In this document: positions 35,619-43,196 of the stretch, piece after piece
Numbering within the stretch: the stretch's first letter is position 1
How the letters are laid out: the number at the start of each line of letters is the position of its first letter
From: Flavobacterium gelatinilyticum
GTDB taxonomy: Bacteria; Bacteroidota; Bacteroidia; Flavobacteriales; Flavobacteriaceae
NCBI RefSeq assembly: GCF_027111295.1
Contig: NZ_CP114287.1
Location: 4,960,001 to 5,024,000 of the forward strand
Reading direction: 5' to 3'
DNA: 64,000 nucleotides
Translations under genes and position numbers: made by a program
Notes under the pieces: model-generated
What the model was told of the DNA's origin: nothing
What the model saw: only the letters and a program-made list of their open reading frames with translations
The model's database searches: none

Positions 35619-36364
35619 TAGAATAAAGGAATTAAATGTTCCCATTTAAGTTCTTTTGCAAAATCTGATGCTGTTTTTCCGCTGGCGGTTTTAGCATTTT
35701 TATCGGCTCCATTTTTCAGCAGTACTTCTACCGAAGTACTGTTTCCGGCAATAGTTTCGCGATGCAGAAAAGTATAACCGGCTTCATCCTGAGCGTGAAC
35801 TTCGTTTGGATTATTTTTAATAAATTCAACGAGGCTTTCTTTCATGTTTTTGCTCATAGGGTGTTCGATCAGGTTTTCGGGTTTTTCATTTTGGTCCGAA
35901 ACTACATGTATATCGTTAAAATCACCAAAATCAAGTCCCCAGGCGTTGTCGTGTCCTTCTCTTTCTTCATCACTCATTTCAGAACGCATCGCATGAATTG
36001 TAAAACCTCCGTACGTTTTGCCCTGACTTGCAAATAACCAGTCACTGATTTGGTTGATCGGAATCGCCACTTCGTCTCCGTTATTTACATTTGTCAGTTC
36101 GTTAGGATCGTTTACCAGAATGCCGTAAATGGTCTCTCCGTCAAAATCAATATCATTTATCCACATATGTTCGACTATGGTTTCGTTGTCGATTTCCTGA
36201 GTAAAAGCCAGTTTTACGCAGGCAACATCCAGACCAGGAATAATACGGCGGAATTCCCACGAAAGTTCTCTCCAGAAATATTTAAAGGTTTCTTGTGCTT
36301 TTTGATAAGCTTCGATCATTTTTGGACTTTCTCCGTCGGCGAAAAATATTGGTGTGTCTGCCAT
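35618..36364 (-). CDS. DUF2314-ankyrin fusion protein
   Basis: This 248-residue protein has a DUF2314-like N-terminal domain (about residues 1-130), with AYQKAQETFKYFWREL, VKLAFTQ, EHMWINDIDFDGETIYGILVNDP and VAIPINQISDWLF. An acidic linker follows. A C-terminal pair of ankyrin repeats (about 185-245) reads DEAGYTFLHRETIAGNSTSVEVLLKNGADKNAK (split across the repeat) and ASDFAKELKWEH. DUF2314 is of unknown function; ankyrin repeats suggest protein binding. It has its own terminator, and lies 112 bases downstream of the next gene with a terminator-like hairpin between. Confidence 0.75.
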   Translation of the reverse strand: MADTPIFFADGESPKMIEAYQKAQETFKYFWRELSWEFRRIIPGLDVACVKLAFTQEIDNETIVEHMWINDIDFDGETIYGILVNDPNELTNVNNGDEVAIPINQISDWLFASQGKTYGGFTIHAMRSEMSDEEREGHDNAWGLDFGDFNDIHVVSDQNEKPENLIEHPMSKNMKESLVEFIKNNPNEVHAQDEAGYTFLHRETIAGNSTSVEVLLKNGADKNAKTASGKTASDFAKELKWEHLIPLF

Positions 36365-36414
36365 GTTTAGTAATTTAATAGTGTAATCGTATTTATTATC
36401 TTCTTTTTGAGATG

Positions 36415-36448
36415 AAAAATCCGATTTAGTTTTACAAATCGGATTTTT
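36415..36448 (-). terminator. Terminator after the acidic protein gene
   Basis: AAAAATCCGATTT pairs with AAATCGGATTTTT around AGTTTTAC. The same stem sequence is seen at 39891 and 40495. Confidence 0.8.
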
Positions 36449-36476
36449 AAAATGTTATTCTAAAAAGAAACTGATG

Positions 36477-37439
36477 TTAGAAATTTACATCATCTGCAAT
36501 ATTTCCTCCTTGTTCTGCAGCAAATTTTGCTGCATATTCTTTTTGTTTTTCCTGCTGGTAGTTAGAAAATTCCATAATATCCTGTGAGTTCCAGTTTTGA
36601 TTTTGCTCTGTCATCCATTGCATTGCAACAGATTGAAAATCTGCCAAATTGATTCCAAAGTTTTCCAAAATCCATTGCGCGCCATCGATTCCGTATTCGT
36701 AAGCTGCCTGTCTGGCTCCGGCAAGTTCTTCGTAAAAATAACGGTCCGTTTTCATTCTTTCCAGATTGGCAGCACCCTCGGCAGAAACTTCGGCTTTTAG
36801 ATTTTCTAATTGCGGAACCGTAACGTTTTCTGCATAATACTGCCCGAATAAAGTGGTAACCGTAAACGAAGTATCTTCGCCCATACGCTGCGGCCAAATC
36901 GTATTTAATTCTTCCCAGATAATAGGTTCAAATCCCATTGCTTTACAAACTTCAAGATAATCGATTCCGGCACTAATTTTAAGACACATTGCGGTATAAG
37001 TTCTTAAATCTACACCATGAACCGGTTCCAGGAATGGATTATTGTCGTCAACTTTTACAAAACCCGAAGTTTGAATTCCGGTGTATTTTAATGAATTTGC
37101 ATGTTCAAAACGAATCATTTGATCAGAATCGCAGTTGTTCCATTCTGTGTAAACAGCTCTTCTGTAATTGAAATAAATATTTTGAATGTCTTTTTCGTCA
37201 GGATTCTCACCGCTTTCGCGCTCGTCCTGAATCCATGCCTCGGCTCTTCGTGCAACTTCTGCATCAAAATCTTCAACAGAATAATGTGTTCCGTGCAAAG
37301 TTTCAGGATCATATTCGACTTCCTGATATTCATTATCATAATCCTCTTCATAATTATTATTAGAAGATTGAGTTTGTTCATAATTCTGATTTTCCTGTTT
37401 GTTGTCTCCAGATAGAGATCCAAAAAGTTTTTTAAACAT
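36477..37439 (-). CDS. Unrecognised conserved protein (possibly DUF6620)
   Basis: This 320-residue protein has a Gln/Asn-rich acidic N-terminal 60 residues (for example QNYEQTQSSNNNYEEDYDN). A folded core follows with EVARRAEAWIQDERESGEN, NPFLEPVHGVDLRTYTAMCLKIS (split), VCKAMGFEPIIWEELNTIWPQRM and FTVTTLFGQYYAENV. I recall a Bacteroidota family of this kind, possibly DUF6620, of unknown function, but I am not sure of the name. It has no signal peptide. It lies 24 bases after the coiled-coil zinc gene and is part of the SPFH unit. Confidence 0.6.
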   Translation of the reverse strand: MFKKLFGSLSGDNKQENQNYEQTQSSNNNYEEDYDNEYQEVEYDPETLHGTHYSVEDFDAEVARRAEAWIQDERESGENPDEKDIQNIYFNYRRAVYTEWNNCDSDQMIRFEHANSLKYTGIQTSGFVKVDDNNPFLEPVHGVDLRTYTAMCLKISAGIDYLEVCKAMGFEPIIWEELNTIWPQRMGEDTSFTVTTLFGQYYAENVTVPQLENLKAEVSAEGAANLERMKTDRYFYEELAGARQAAYEYGIDGAQWILENFGINLADFQSVAMQWMTEQNQNWNSQDIMEFSNYQQEKQKEYAAKFAAEQGGNIADDVNF

Positions 37440-37463
37440 TTGTCGGTTTTTAGGGTTAATAAA

Positions 37464-38405
37464 TTATATATATTGCAACTGATTTTGATACATTTTTTCG
37501 TTATGTTCCTTCAAATCCGGAGTAATTTTATTCCATTCATCGTACATCGCTCTTAAATAAATCTGATGTAGTTTTGGTGCATTTTTAATAGCAAATTGTC
37601 TTTGTTCTTCCAGATAGTCCATTTTTGCCTGAATTTCATTCAATACATTTTTATTTGATTCGTGAATTTTACTCAAACTCAATTCATGGCGCTGATGATA
37701 TAATTCTCGTTCCTTGTTATTTTCAGTTTCAAATTCTTCATACAAATGCGCTGTTCTTTGTTCGGCAAGACCGCGTGAAATATTTTGAAGATTTCTGGCC
37801 TGTGTACTGGGTTCAAATGTATTTTGGGTTTGGCAGTATGGACATGAAATATAAGTTTCGATCAAAAATATTTTCTGGATTGTAATATTTCCACCGCATT
37901 GTTTACATCCAAATTTGTCTTTAATGTTTTCAAATTCATTTAAAATCTTTTGATATTCAACTTCAAGATCACGTTCTTGTGTTTTTTCAATTTGTTTTCT
38001 CCAATAATCATATCGCTCGTCAAATTGGTTATGGCGTTCTGAGCAGACATTTCTAAAATCGGAAATCAAATTATGATGTTTGCTTAAAACAGAAATCTTA
38101 GAATCGTAATGATAATAAACATCAATAATTTTTTCTTCGTAAGTTTCTCTGGCCTTTTCCCGAATATGATTTAATTGACCATTTACGCCCGAATATACTT
38201 TATGAAAAGTTCTTTTATAAAGATCTTCATCTTCCTGTAAAATCTGTTTTAATTCCGGAATTGAAGCAGTTGCCAATTCTTCCATTTTGGCTTCTAGTTT
38301 TTCTAAAAATGTAAACCATCTTTGTTGCGATTCCTGAAGTTCTGCATGCCATTCCGGAAAAGTTTCTTGGCTTTCTTTTTGTTTTTTATTAAATAATCCG
38401 AACAC
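37464..38405 (-). CDS. Coiled-coil protein with central zinc ribbon
   Basis: This 313-residue protein is mainly helical. Residues about 10-150 and 200-300 are Glu/Lys/Gln-rich helices of coiled-coil type, for example WFTFLEKLEAKMEEL and YHQRHELSLSKIHESNKN. Between them, at about 165-190, two Cys pairs form a zinc ribbon: CKQCGGNI and CPYCQTQN. The arrangement is helical, ribbon, helical. It likely scaffolds an oligomer or a membrane-associated complex. The C-terminal part ends in YDEWNKITPDLKEHN. It sits 11 bases downstream of the small zinc-ribbon gene. Confidence 0.65.
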   Translation of the reverse strand: MFGLFNKKQKESQETFPEWHAELQESQQRWFTFLEKLEAKMEELATASIPELKQILQEDEDLYKRTFHKVYSGVNGQLNHIREKARETYEEKIIDVYYHYDSKISVLSKHHNLISDFRNVCSERHNQFDERYDYWRKQIEKTQERDLEVEYQKILNEFENIKDKFGCKQCGGNITIQKIFLIETYISCPYCQTQNTFEPSTQARNLQNISRGLAEQRTAHLYEEFETENNKERELYHQRHELSLSKIHESNKNVLNEIQAKMDYLEEQRQFAIKNAPKLHQIYLRAMYDEWNKITPDLKEHNEKMYQNQLQYI

Positions 38406-38416
38406 GTTTTATAATT

Positions 38417-38659
38417 TTAAAGTGAATTGTCTTCTTTTTTAATGTAAATTCCGTCTGTAAGTTTTACGTTTAAAAACTTAAAACCACAATATGCACAATG
38501 AGTTACGCCATCTTGTTTTGCCCTTCCGGCGCCACAATTTGGGCAGTCTTTTAGTTTCATTTGTGCGTCATTGATTTCGGTTTCTCCGCCATAATTAGAT
38601 TGTTTTTTTGCGTTTTCCTTTAATCGGTTTAAAAACGAATTGACTTTTTTCTCTTCCAT
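38417..38659 (-). CDS. Small zinc-ribbon protein
   Basis: This 80-residue protein has a helical charged N-terminus (EKKVNSFLNRLKENAKKQS) and a CPNCGAG...THCAYCGF zinc ribbon (about residues 38-60). Its start overlaps the last bases of the SPFH stop (TAATG type), so translation is likely coupled. Such short TFIIB-like ribbons accompany SPFH proteins in some bacteria. Confidence 0.7.
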   Translation of the reverse strand: MEEKKVNSFLNRLKENAKKQSNYGGETEINDAQMKLKDCPNCGAGRAKQDGVTHCAYCGFKFLNVKLTDGIYIKKEDNSL

Positions 38660-39612
38660 TATAACTGACTTAATAATTCACTTTTCTTTGATTTATATTC
38701 ATCTTCATCAATTAAACCGGCATCGAACAATGATTTTAGTTTTTGAAGCTTGGAGGTCAGATCGTCAGCGCTTTCCTGTTTTGGAGTTTCTTTGTTTTGT
38801 TGCAATTGATTTAGAAGAATCCCCATGCTCAATGCATTTTGAGTAGCATCATGAAGTGCCGTTCCTTTATCGCCAATTGCTGTTGCAGTATTGAATTTGG
38901 TAAATTTATCCATATCGGTTACCATATTCATATTGGTGATTTTGTCGTAATGCGCTGTAACTTCTTCAGGAAGAGTAACGCTTGTAATTACAAATTGCGT
39001 TAATTCAATTCCGAATTGAAGAAAATAAGGCTTTAAATAAGGTTCAATTTTTTGACCTAATTGCGAAATGTTTCCGGCAACATCTGTAATCGTGATATTT
39101 TCGTTTGCTAAAACTTCTCCAAATTTTGGAGCTACAAAATCTCTTAATTGGTTTTGTAGTTCAAAGATTGTAAGTTGTTCATAGGTTCCTGCATATTGAC
39201 GGAAGAATTTGGCAACATCAACGATTTTAATATCAAAACTTCCAAATGCACGAATTCTGATTTGTCCAAATTGTGTATCATTCATTAAAATTGGAGCCGG
39301 AGTTCCCCATTTATTATTAATAAACTGATGCGTATTGAAAAAGTAAACATCGACTTTAAACGGACTTTCGAATCCGTATTTCCAGCCTTTTAGCCTGCTT
39401 AGAATGGGAATGTTTTCTGTAGATAAAGTATGAAGTCCGGCAGAAAATACATCGGCTAGTTGACCTTCATTCAAAAGCATAACCTGTTGACTTTCGCGAA
39501 CGGTTAATTTTGCTCCATTTTTTATTTCTTTGTCTTCATCAGGAAACTTCCACATCAATAAATTAGGATTGCTTGTCGTGGCTTCGATTATTTCTATAAA
39601 AGGTAATTTCAT
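38659..39612 (-). CDS. SPFH/band-7 protein with C-terminal SHOCT
   Basis: This 317-residue protein has an SPFH-type fold (about residues 25-230): LMWKFPDEDKEIKNGAKLTVRESQQVMLL (split in the family), ADVFSAGLHTLSTENIP, PAPILMNDTQFGQIRIRAFGSFDIKI and TDVAGNISQLGQKIEPYLKPYF. A SHOCT-like tail closes the protein, with LQKLKSLFDAGLIDEDEYKS. The YdjI-type SPFH proteins of B. subtilis look similar. No membrane helix is obvious. It is the first gene of a five-gene minus-strand unit, and the next gene overlaps its stop. Confidence 0.78.
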   Translation of the reverse strand: MKLPFIEIIEATTSNPNLLMWKFPDEDKEIKNGAKLTVRESQQVMLLNEGQLADVFSAGLHTLSTENIPILSRLKGWKYGFESPFKVDVYFFNTHQFINNKWGTPAPILMNDTQFGQIRIRAFGSFDIKIVDVAKFFRQYAGTYEQLTIFELQNQLRDFVAPKFGEVLANENITITDVAGNISQLGQKIEPYLKPYFLQFGIELTQFVITSVTLPEEVTAHYDKITNMNMVTDMDKFTKFNTATAIGDKGTALHDATQNALSMGILLNQLQQNKETPKQESADDLTSKLQKLKSLFDAGLIDEDEYKSKKSELLSQL

Positions 39613-39803
39613 GGCATTTTCTTATTTATAAAGAATAAAAATAAGAATTCTAAGACGAAGAAAATATATTTTTATGTCAAATTTTGAACAAATTTTTATT
39701 TGGTTATTTCTTTTGGGTAAAGTGTAAAATGTGATTGGTAAGTTGATAGTAGCGAAATAATTATTAGAATATGATACTGATTTCGTAATCTGAAAATAGT
39801 TTT
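39613..39803. other. Region upstream of the SPFH unit
   Basis: AT-rich, no convincing gene. A 105-codon open frame crosses it on the minus strand, but it runs through the structured element and terminator to the right, so it is not accepted. A promoter for the SPFH unit must lie here, but no clear -33/-7 match was found. Confidence 0.5.
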
Positions 39804-39890
39804 TGCGTGAAGGATGGGAGCGGCATCCTTTTATGGCGGGGTTCGCCATAAAAGATATAGCGGACAGCCTGACCCGGAGGGACACGCCAT
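39804..39890 (+). ncRNA. Structured element, Flavo-1 RNA-like, copy 1
   Basis: Starting GAAGGATGGGAGCGG, it has GGATG...CATCC (39812-39828), a long hairpin TTTATGGCG/CGCCATAAA (39830-39853), then GATATAGCGGACAGCC and a CCGGAGGG stretch. The outer blocks (GGANAGNAGNGG-like left side, GATNTAGCGGANAGC right side) are familiar to me as the Flavo-1 type element of Flavobacteriia. It lies on the strand opposite to both flanking genes, so it could be an independent RNA. The family name is from memory and needs a covariance-model search. Confidence 0.5.
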
Positions 39891-39925
39891 AAAAAAATCC
39901 GACCTGCTTTCGCAAATCGGATTTT
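39891..39925 (-). terminator. Terminator of the NlpE-like gene
   Basis: AAAATCCGA and TCGGATTTT form the stem; with the stem sequence shared by 36415 and 40495. It directly follows the minus-strand stop at 39929. Confidence 0.8.
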
Positions 39926-39928
39926 AAG

Positions 39929-40393
39929 TTATTCTGCATGTTTTACTTCTACTTGTTTTAGAATGTAATTTTCGGCAAGCGGCCCGGTTATTTCTTTATT
40001 TTCATTGTCTAATTGTATCAAAATATTTTGTCCAACCTTATACGAAATTGTAGAACTTTTATCTTTTGTGACTGTAGTAATTATACTTCCGGTTTTATCC
40101 CAGCTAAAAGTTCCGGTTTCGGTAAATTTATTGTCTTTTCCTTTTCCTAAGTAAGTAGATTTTACTGAGAAAGTTTTATCTTCATTTAAGATGATTTCTT
40201 GTTCAATTCCTTCACAATCTGCACACGGAATTGTTCCTTTATAGGTTCCTGGCCAATCTAGCGAGTTTTCAGAATTATCTTCGCTTATTATTTGTGTTTC
40301 CTGTGTGATTGTTTCTTCTTTTTGAGTTTTTTTATTCTCGCAGCTTGCCAGAATAAGGACAAAAAAGGCTAATGATAAAATTTTTGTTTTCAT
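39929..40393 (-). CDS. NlpE-like envelope lipoprotein
   Basis: This 154-residue protein has a lipoprotein signal (SLAFFVLILASCENK, Cys near residue 18) and an NlpE N-terminal domain: DWPGTYKGTIPCADCEGIEQ (about residue 48, with the CxxC pair), then KTFSVKSTYLGKGKDN and GTFSWDKTGSIIT. In E. coli, NlpE with this CxxC senses envelope and copper stress through Cpx; here a Cpx partner is not seen. The C-terminal part is short. Most likely a periplasmic-facing lipoprotein; the role is inferred only from the domain. Confidence 0.82.
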   Translation of the reverse strand: MKTKILSLAFFVLILASCENKKTQKEETITQETQIISEDNSENSLDWPGTYKGTIPCADCEGIEQEIILNEDKTFSVKSTYLGKGKDNKFTETGTFSWDKTGSIITTVTKDKSSTISYKVGQNILIQLDNENKEITGPLAENYILKQVEVKHAE

Positions 40394-40494
40394 TTTTTTC
40401 TAAATTAAATTATTTGAAGTTAATTAGATAAATAACGAAAAAGTAGTATTTTTATTACTTTACAATTTAAGTTTTAACTGAAATTTAAAAGAAC

Positions 40495-40530
40495 AAAAAA
40501 ATCCGATCTGTTTTCACAAATCGGATTTTT
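40495..40530 (-). terminator. Hairpin terminator downstream of lpdA
   Basis: AATCCGATCTG pairs with CAAATCGGATT around TTTTCA with one mismatch. A runs to the left and T runs to the right. The stem resembles those at 36415 and 39891. Confidence 0.8.
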
Positions 40531-40556
40531 ATAAATTGAAAATTATATATAACTCC

Positions 40557-40579
40557 GTAAAGACATTTGAGGTCTCTAC
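40557..40579. repeat. Short palindrome, GTAGAGAC type, copy 1
   Basis: GTAAAGAC and GTCTCTAC are facing arms around ATTTGAG. A second, GC-richer copy is at 56071-56095. It lies between the lpdA stop and the hairpin at 40495. Confidence 0.55.
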
Positions 40580-40590
40580 ATTGTATATTT

Positions 40591-41979
40591 TTACAAGTGA
40601 ATTACTTCGCCGTAAGCATCAGCAACAGCTTCCATAACAGCCTCGCTCATTGTTGGGTGAGGGTGAACTGCTTTTAAGATTTCGTGACCAGTAGTTTCTA
40701 GTTTACGGGCTACAACTGCTTCAGCAATCATATCTGTAACACCAGCACCAATCATGTGGCATCCTAACCATTCTCCGTATTTAGCATCGAAGATTACTTT
40801 TACGAATCCGTCAGCAGCTCCGGCAGCTTTTGCTTTTCCAGATGCTGAGAATGGGAATTTACCAATTTTTAATTCGTAACCTTTTTCTTTAGCTTGTTTT
40901 TCTGTTAAACCTACAGAAGCGATTTCTGGAGTTGCGTAAGTACAACCCGGAATGTTTCCGTAATCGATTGGGTCTACGTGTAAACCTTTGATTTTTTCAA
41001 CGCAGTTGATTCCTTCAGCAGAGGCAACGTGAGCCAAAGCCTGACCAGGAGTTACGTCTCCAATTGCGTAGTATCCAGGAATATTAGTTTGGTTGTAAGC
41101 GTTTACTAAGATTTTATCTCTGTCAACAGCAATTCCAACTTCTTCTAAACCAATATTTTCGATGTTTGTTTTGATTCCAACTGCCGAAAGTACGATATCA
41201 GCTTCAAGAATTTCTTCTCCTTTTGCTGTTTTTACAGTTGCTTTTACTCCGTTTCCAGTAGTATCAATTTTTTCTACAGAAGAGTTTGTCATGATTTTTA
41301 CACCAGCTTTCTTCATAGAACGTTCCATTTGTTTAGAGATATCTTCGTCTTCAACAGGAACGATGTTTGGCATAAATTCTACAATAGTAACTTCTGTTCC
41401 CATTGAGTTGTAGAAGTGAGCGAACTCAACTCCAATTGCTCCAGAACCTACAATAATCATAGATTTTGGCTGCTCCGGCAAAGTCATTGCCTGACGGTAT
41501 CCAATTACTTTTTTACCATCCTGAGGTAAGTTTGGAAGTTCGCGGGAACGTGCTCCGGTTGCGATGATGATGTGATCAGCGCTGTATTCTGTAACTTTAT
41601 TGTCTTTATCAGTAACGTCAAGTTTTTTTCCTGGTTTTAGTTTTCCAAAACCTTCGATAACGTCAATTTTGTTTTTTTTCATTAAGAACTGAACTCCTTT
41701 GCTCATTCCTTCTGCTACACCACGGCTGCGTTGAATAACTGCTGGAAAATCTTTATCGAATTCAGAAACTTTTAATCCGTAATCAGAAGCGTGTTTTAAA
41801 TAATCAAAAACCTGAGCAGATTTTAATAATGCTTTTGTTGGGATACATCCCCAGTTAAGGCAAACTCCACCAAGATTTTCTTTTTCTACTACAGCTACTT
41901 TAAAGCCTAATTGAGATGCTCTAATCGCTGTTACATATCCTCCAGGACCACTTCCTAAAACAATAACGTCGTATTTCAT
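40591..41979 (-). CDS. lpdA: Dihydrolipoyl dehydrogenase
   Basis: This 462-residue FAD flavoprotein has the FAD motif VIVLGSGPGGYVTAIRA, the redox disulfide in GGVCLNWGCIPTKALL (about residue 38), the NAD motif MIIVGSGAIGVEFAHFY (about 178), GYYAIGDVTPGQALAH (about 305) and the active His/Glu pair in HPHPTMSEAV near the C-terminus. It is the E3 component of 2-oxoacid dehydrogenase and glycine cleavage complexes. The E1 and E2 genes are not in the window, so it is monocistronic here, as is common for one shared E3. Confidence 0.95.
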   Translation of the reverse strand: MKYDVIVLGSGPGGYVTAIRASQLGFKVAVVEKENLGGVCLNWGCIPTKALLKSAQVFDYLKHASDYGLKVSEFDKDFPAVIQRSRGVAEGMSKGVQFLMKKNKIDVIEGFGKLKPGKKLDVTDKDNKVTEYSADHIIIATGARSRELPNLPQDGKKVIGYRQAMTLPEQPKSMIIVGSGAIGVEFAHFYNSMGTEVTIVEFMPNIVPVEDEDISKQMERSMKKAGVKIMTNSSVEKIDTTGNGVKATVKTAKGEEILEADIVLSAVGIKTNIENIGLEEVGIAVDRDKILVNAYNQTNIPGYYAIGDVTPGQALAHVASAEGINCVEKIKGLHVDPIDYGNIPGCTYATPEIASVGLTEKQAKEKGYELKIGKFPFSASGKAKAAGAADGFVKVIFDAKYGEWLGCHMIGAGVTDMIAEAVVARKLETTGHEILKAVHPHPTMSEAVMEAVADAYGEVIHL

Positions 41980-42153
41980 TTTTTTGGGTTTTAGTATTAA
42001 CTACCGAAAAATGAATTTTACAATTCAGAAACTCATTTTTCGATTTTCTTTCTTTTGTTATTTGTGATTGCGAATTTAAGGATTTATTTTAAATGAACGC
42101 CCTTAAATTTGTATTTACAAGCAGAGATTTTGGTCTTTTCACATAGAAAGCCG

Positions 42154-42192
42154 GAATTGTTAATTGTAAATTGTGAATTATGAATTGTAAAC
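42154..42192. repeat. AATTGTN heptad array
   Basis: Five consecutive 7-base units can be read: AATTGTT, AATTGTA, AATTGTG, AATTATG, AATTGTA, then AA. Only the last base of the unit varies freely, apart from one A change. Confidence 0.85.
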
Positions 42193-42270
42193 GGAGTTTT
42201 TGAAACGAAATCTGAAAAAGTTATCAAATTTCAATTTCAAAAATCAATTTCAATATTAAATCAAAAAAAT

Positions 42271-42335
42271 AAGCCATAGATTACAGGATTAAAATGATTT
42301 AAAAAAATCTGTGATAATCTTTGTAATCTGTGGCT
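42271..42335. repeat. Intergenic dyad element, period-9 family, copy 3
   Basis: AAGCCATAGATTACA (42271-42285) faces TGTAATCTGTGGCTT (42321-42335) with 14 of 15 pairs. The interior, GGATTAAAATGATTT, then AATCTGTGAT, AATCTTTGT, AATCTGTGG, keeps a 9-10 base step. Confidence 0.8.
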
Positions 42336-42387
42336 TTGATTTCTTTTAATAATTTGAGGTTCTGAATTGATAATTAACCATTCAAAA

Positions 42388-42984
42388 CTATACCTTAACG
42401 TGTCCCCAGTTTTCACCGCTGGCGATTCTCCTGATCTGCATTTCGCTTACGCCGAATTGTTTGGCAATCATTTTTAGACGGGTTTTTTGTTCCGGTCTGG
42501 CAAGGATTTTTTTAATTAACATCACTTTTGTGGTCGTTAATTTTCTTCCGTCGGCTTTAAGATTGTGTTCGATCAGGTTTTTTTTGGCCTGAATCACGCG
42601 CGGACTTTTTCGACTGTGGGCCATCATTTCCTGTTTGGTTGCCCAGCGTAAATTGCTTACGTCGTCGTTACTTCTGTTATAATCTAAATGCAGTACATAA
42701 GTCTGATCTTCAGAATCTTTTGGAATGAAATAATGAGCAACTAATTTGTAGAGAAATAAATATTTGTTGATGATTTTGTCGTCTTTTTTGACTTTGAAGC
42801 GAAAGGTTGGATATCCGTCGCTCAGGCCGCCTTTAAGGATGCGTCCGTTTTGAATATCGTCTGTAAAACTTATTAATCGGCCTCTGTTTGAAATGGCATA
42901 TTTAAGCTGCAATGAGGCATTTATTTCTATTTCTTTGAATTGTTCATTAGGATAAAATCGTGTGTGTGGCATATTCTTTTTCAT
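42388..42984 (-). CDS. NUMOD4/HNH-like DNA-binding protein
   Basis: This protein of about 199 residues has a NUMOD4-like N-terminus (KYAISNRGRLISF), an HNH-like core where the HNH_3 pattern is partly kept (VLHLDYNRSNDDVSNLRWA), and a C-terminal helix-turn-helix (IAKQFGVSEMQIRRIASG). The open frame starts at 43023, but a TATCTTTG box at 42999-43006 would place the transcript start just before the ATG at 42984 (MKKNMPHTRFYP). The HNH motif looks incomplete (HLD where HID/HxN is usual), so it may be a DNA-binding regulator instead of a nuclease. It stands alone. Confidence 0.65.
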   Translation of the reverse strand: MKKNMPHTRFYPNEQFKEIEINASLQLKYAISNRGRLISFTDDIQNGRILKGGLSDGYPTFRFKVKKDDKIINKYLFLYKLVAHYFIPKDSEDQTYVLHLDYNRSNDDVSNLRWATKQEMMAHSRKSPRVIQAKKNLIEHNLKADGRKLTTTKVMLIKKILARPEQKTRLKMIAKQFGVSEMQIRRIASGENWGHVKV

Positions 42985-42998
42985 TTGAAGTTGTCTCT

Positions 42999-43006
42999 CA
43001 AAGATA
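42999..43006 (-). promoter_or_regulatory. Possible -7 element of the NUMOD4/HNH gene
   Basis: The minus strand reads TATCTTTG, which fits TAnnTTTG. It is 15 bases upstream of the ATG at 42984 and helps to reject the longer start at 43023. No -33 TTTG is at the proper distance. Confidence 0.45.
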
Positions 43007-43196
43007 AAGAAATGAAAAATCAATATTGTTATCTAACTGGTTATGAACCCCCAATTTTATGATTCTTATAACGCTATTTTAACGTTTTAAAATGATTTTA
43101 ATAGTTTTTAGACAGGTTTTATGTCTTAAATTAGGAATAATTCAGTTTTTTGATTTTGGGCAAAAATGAAAAAATTAAGACAAAATTAAGTTTTGA

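Larger units (their letters stand above)
41980..42387. other. Gene-free stretch upstream of lpdA
   Basis: About 400 bases without a credible gene. It holds the AATTGTN heptad array (42154-42192) and the third period-9 dyad element (42271-42335). The lpdA promoter must be in the first 150 bases to the left of it, but no clean TAnnTTTG was found. Confidence 0.6.

Noticed and set aside
39622..39939. 105-codon open frame on the minus strand
   Set aside because: It runs through the structured element at 39804-39890 and the hairpin at 39891-39925, has no recognisable family text, and its start overlaps the NlpE-like gene end.
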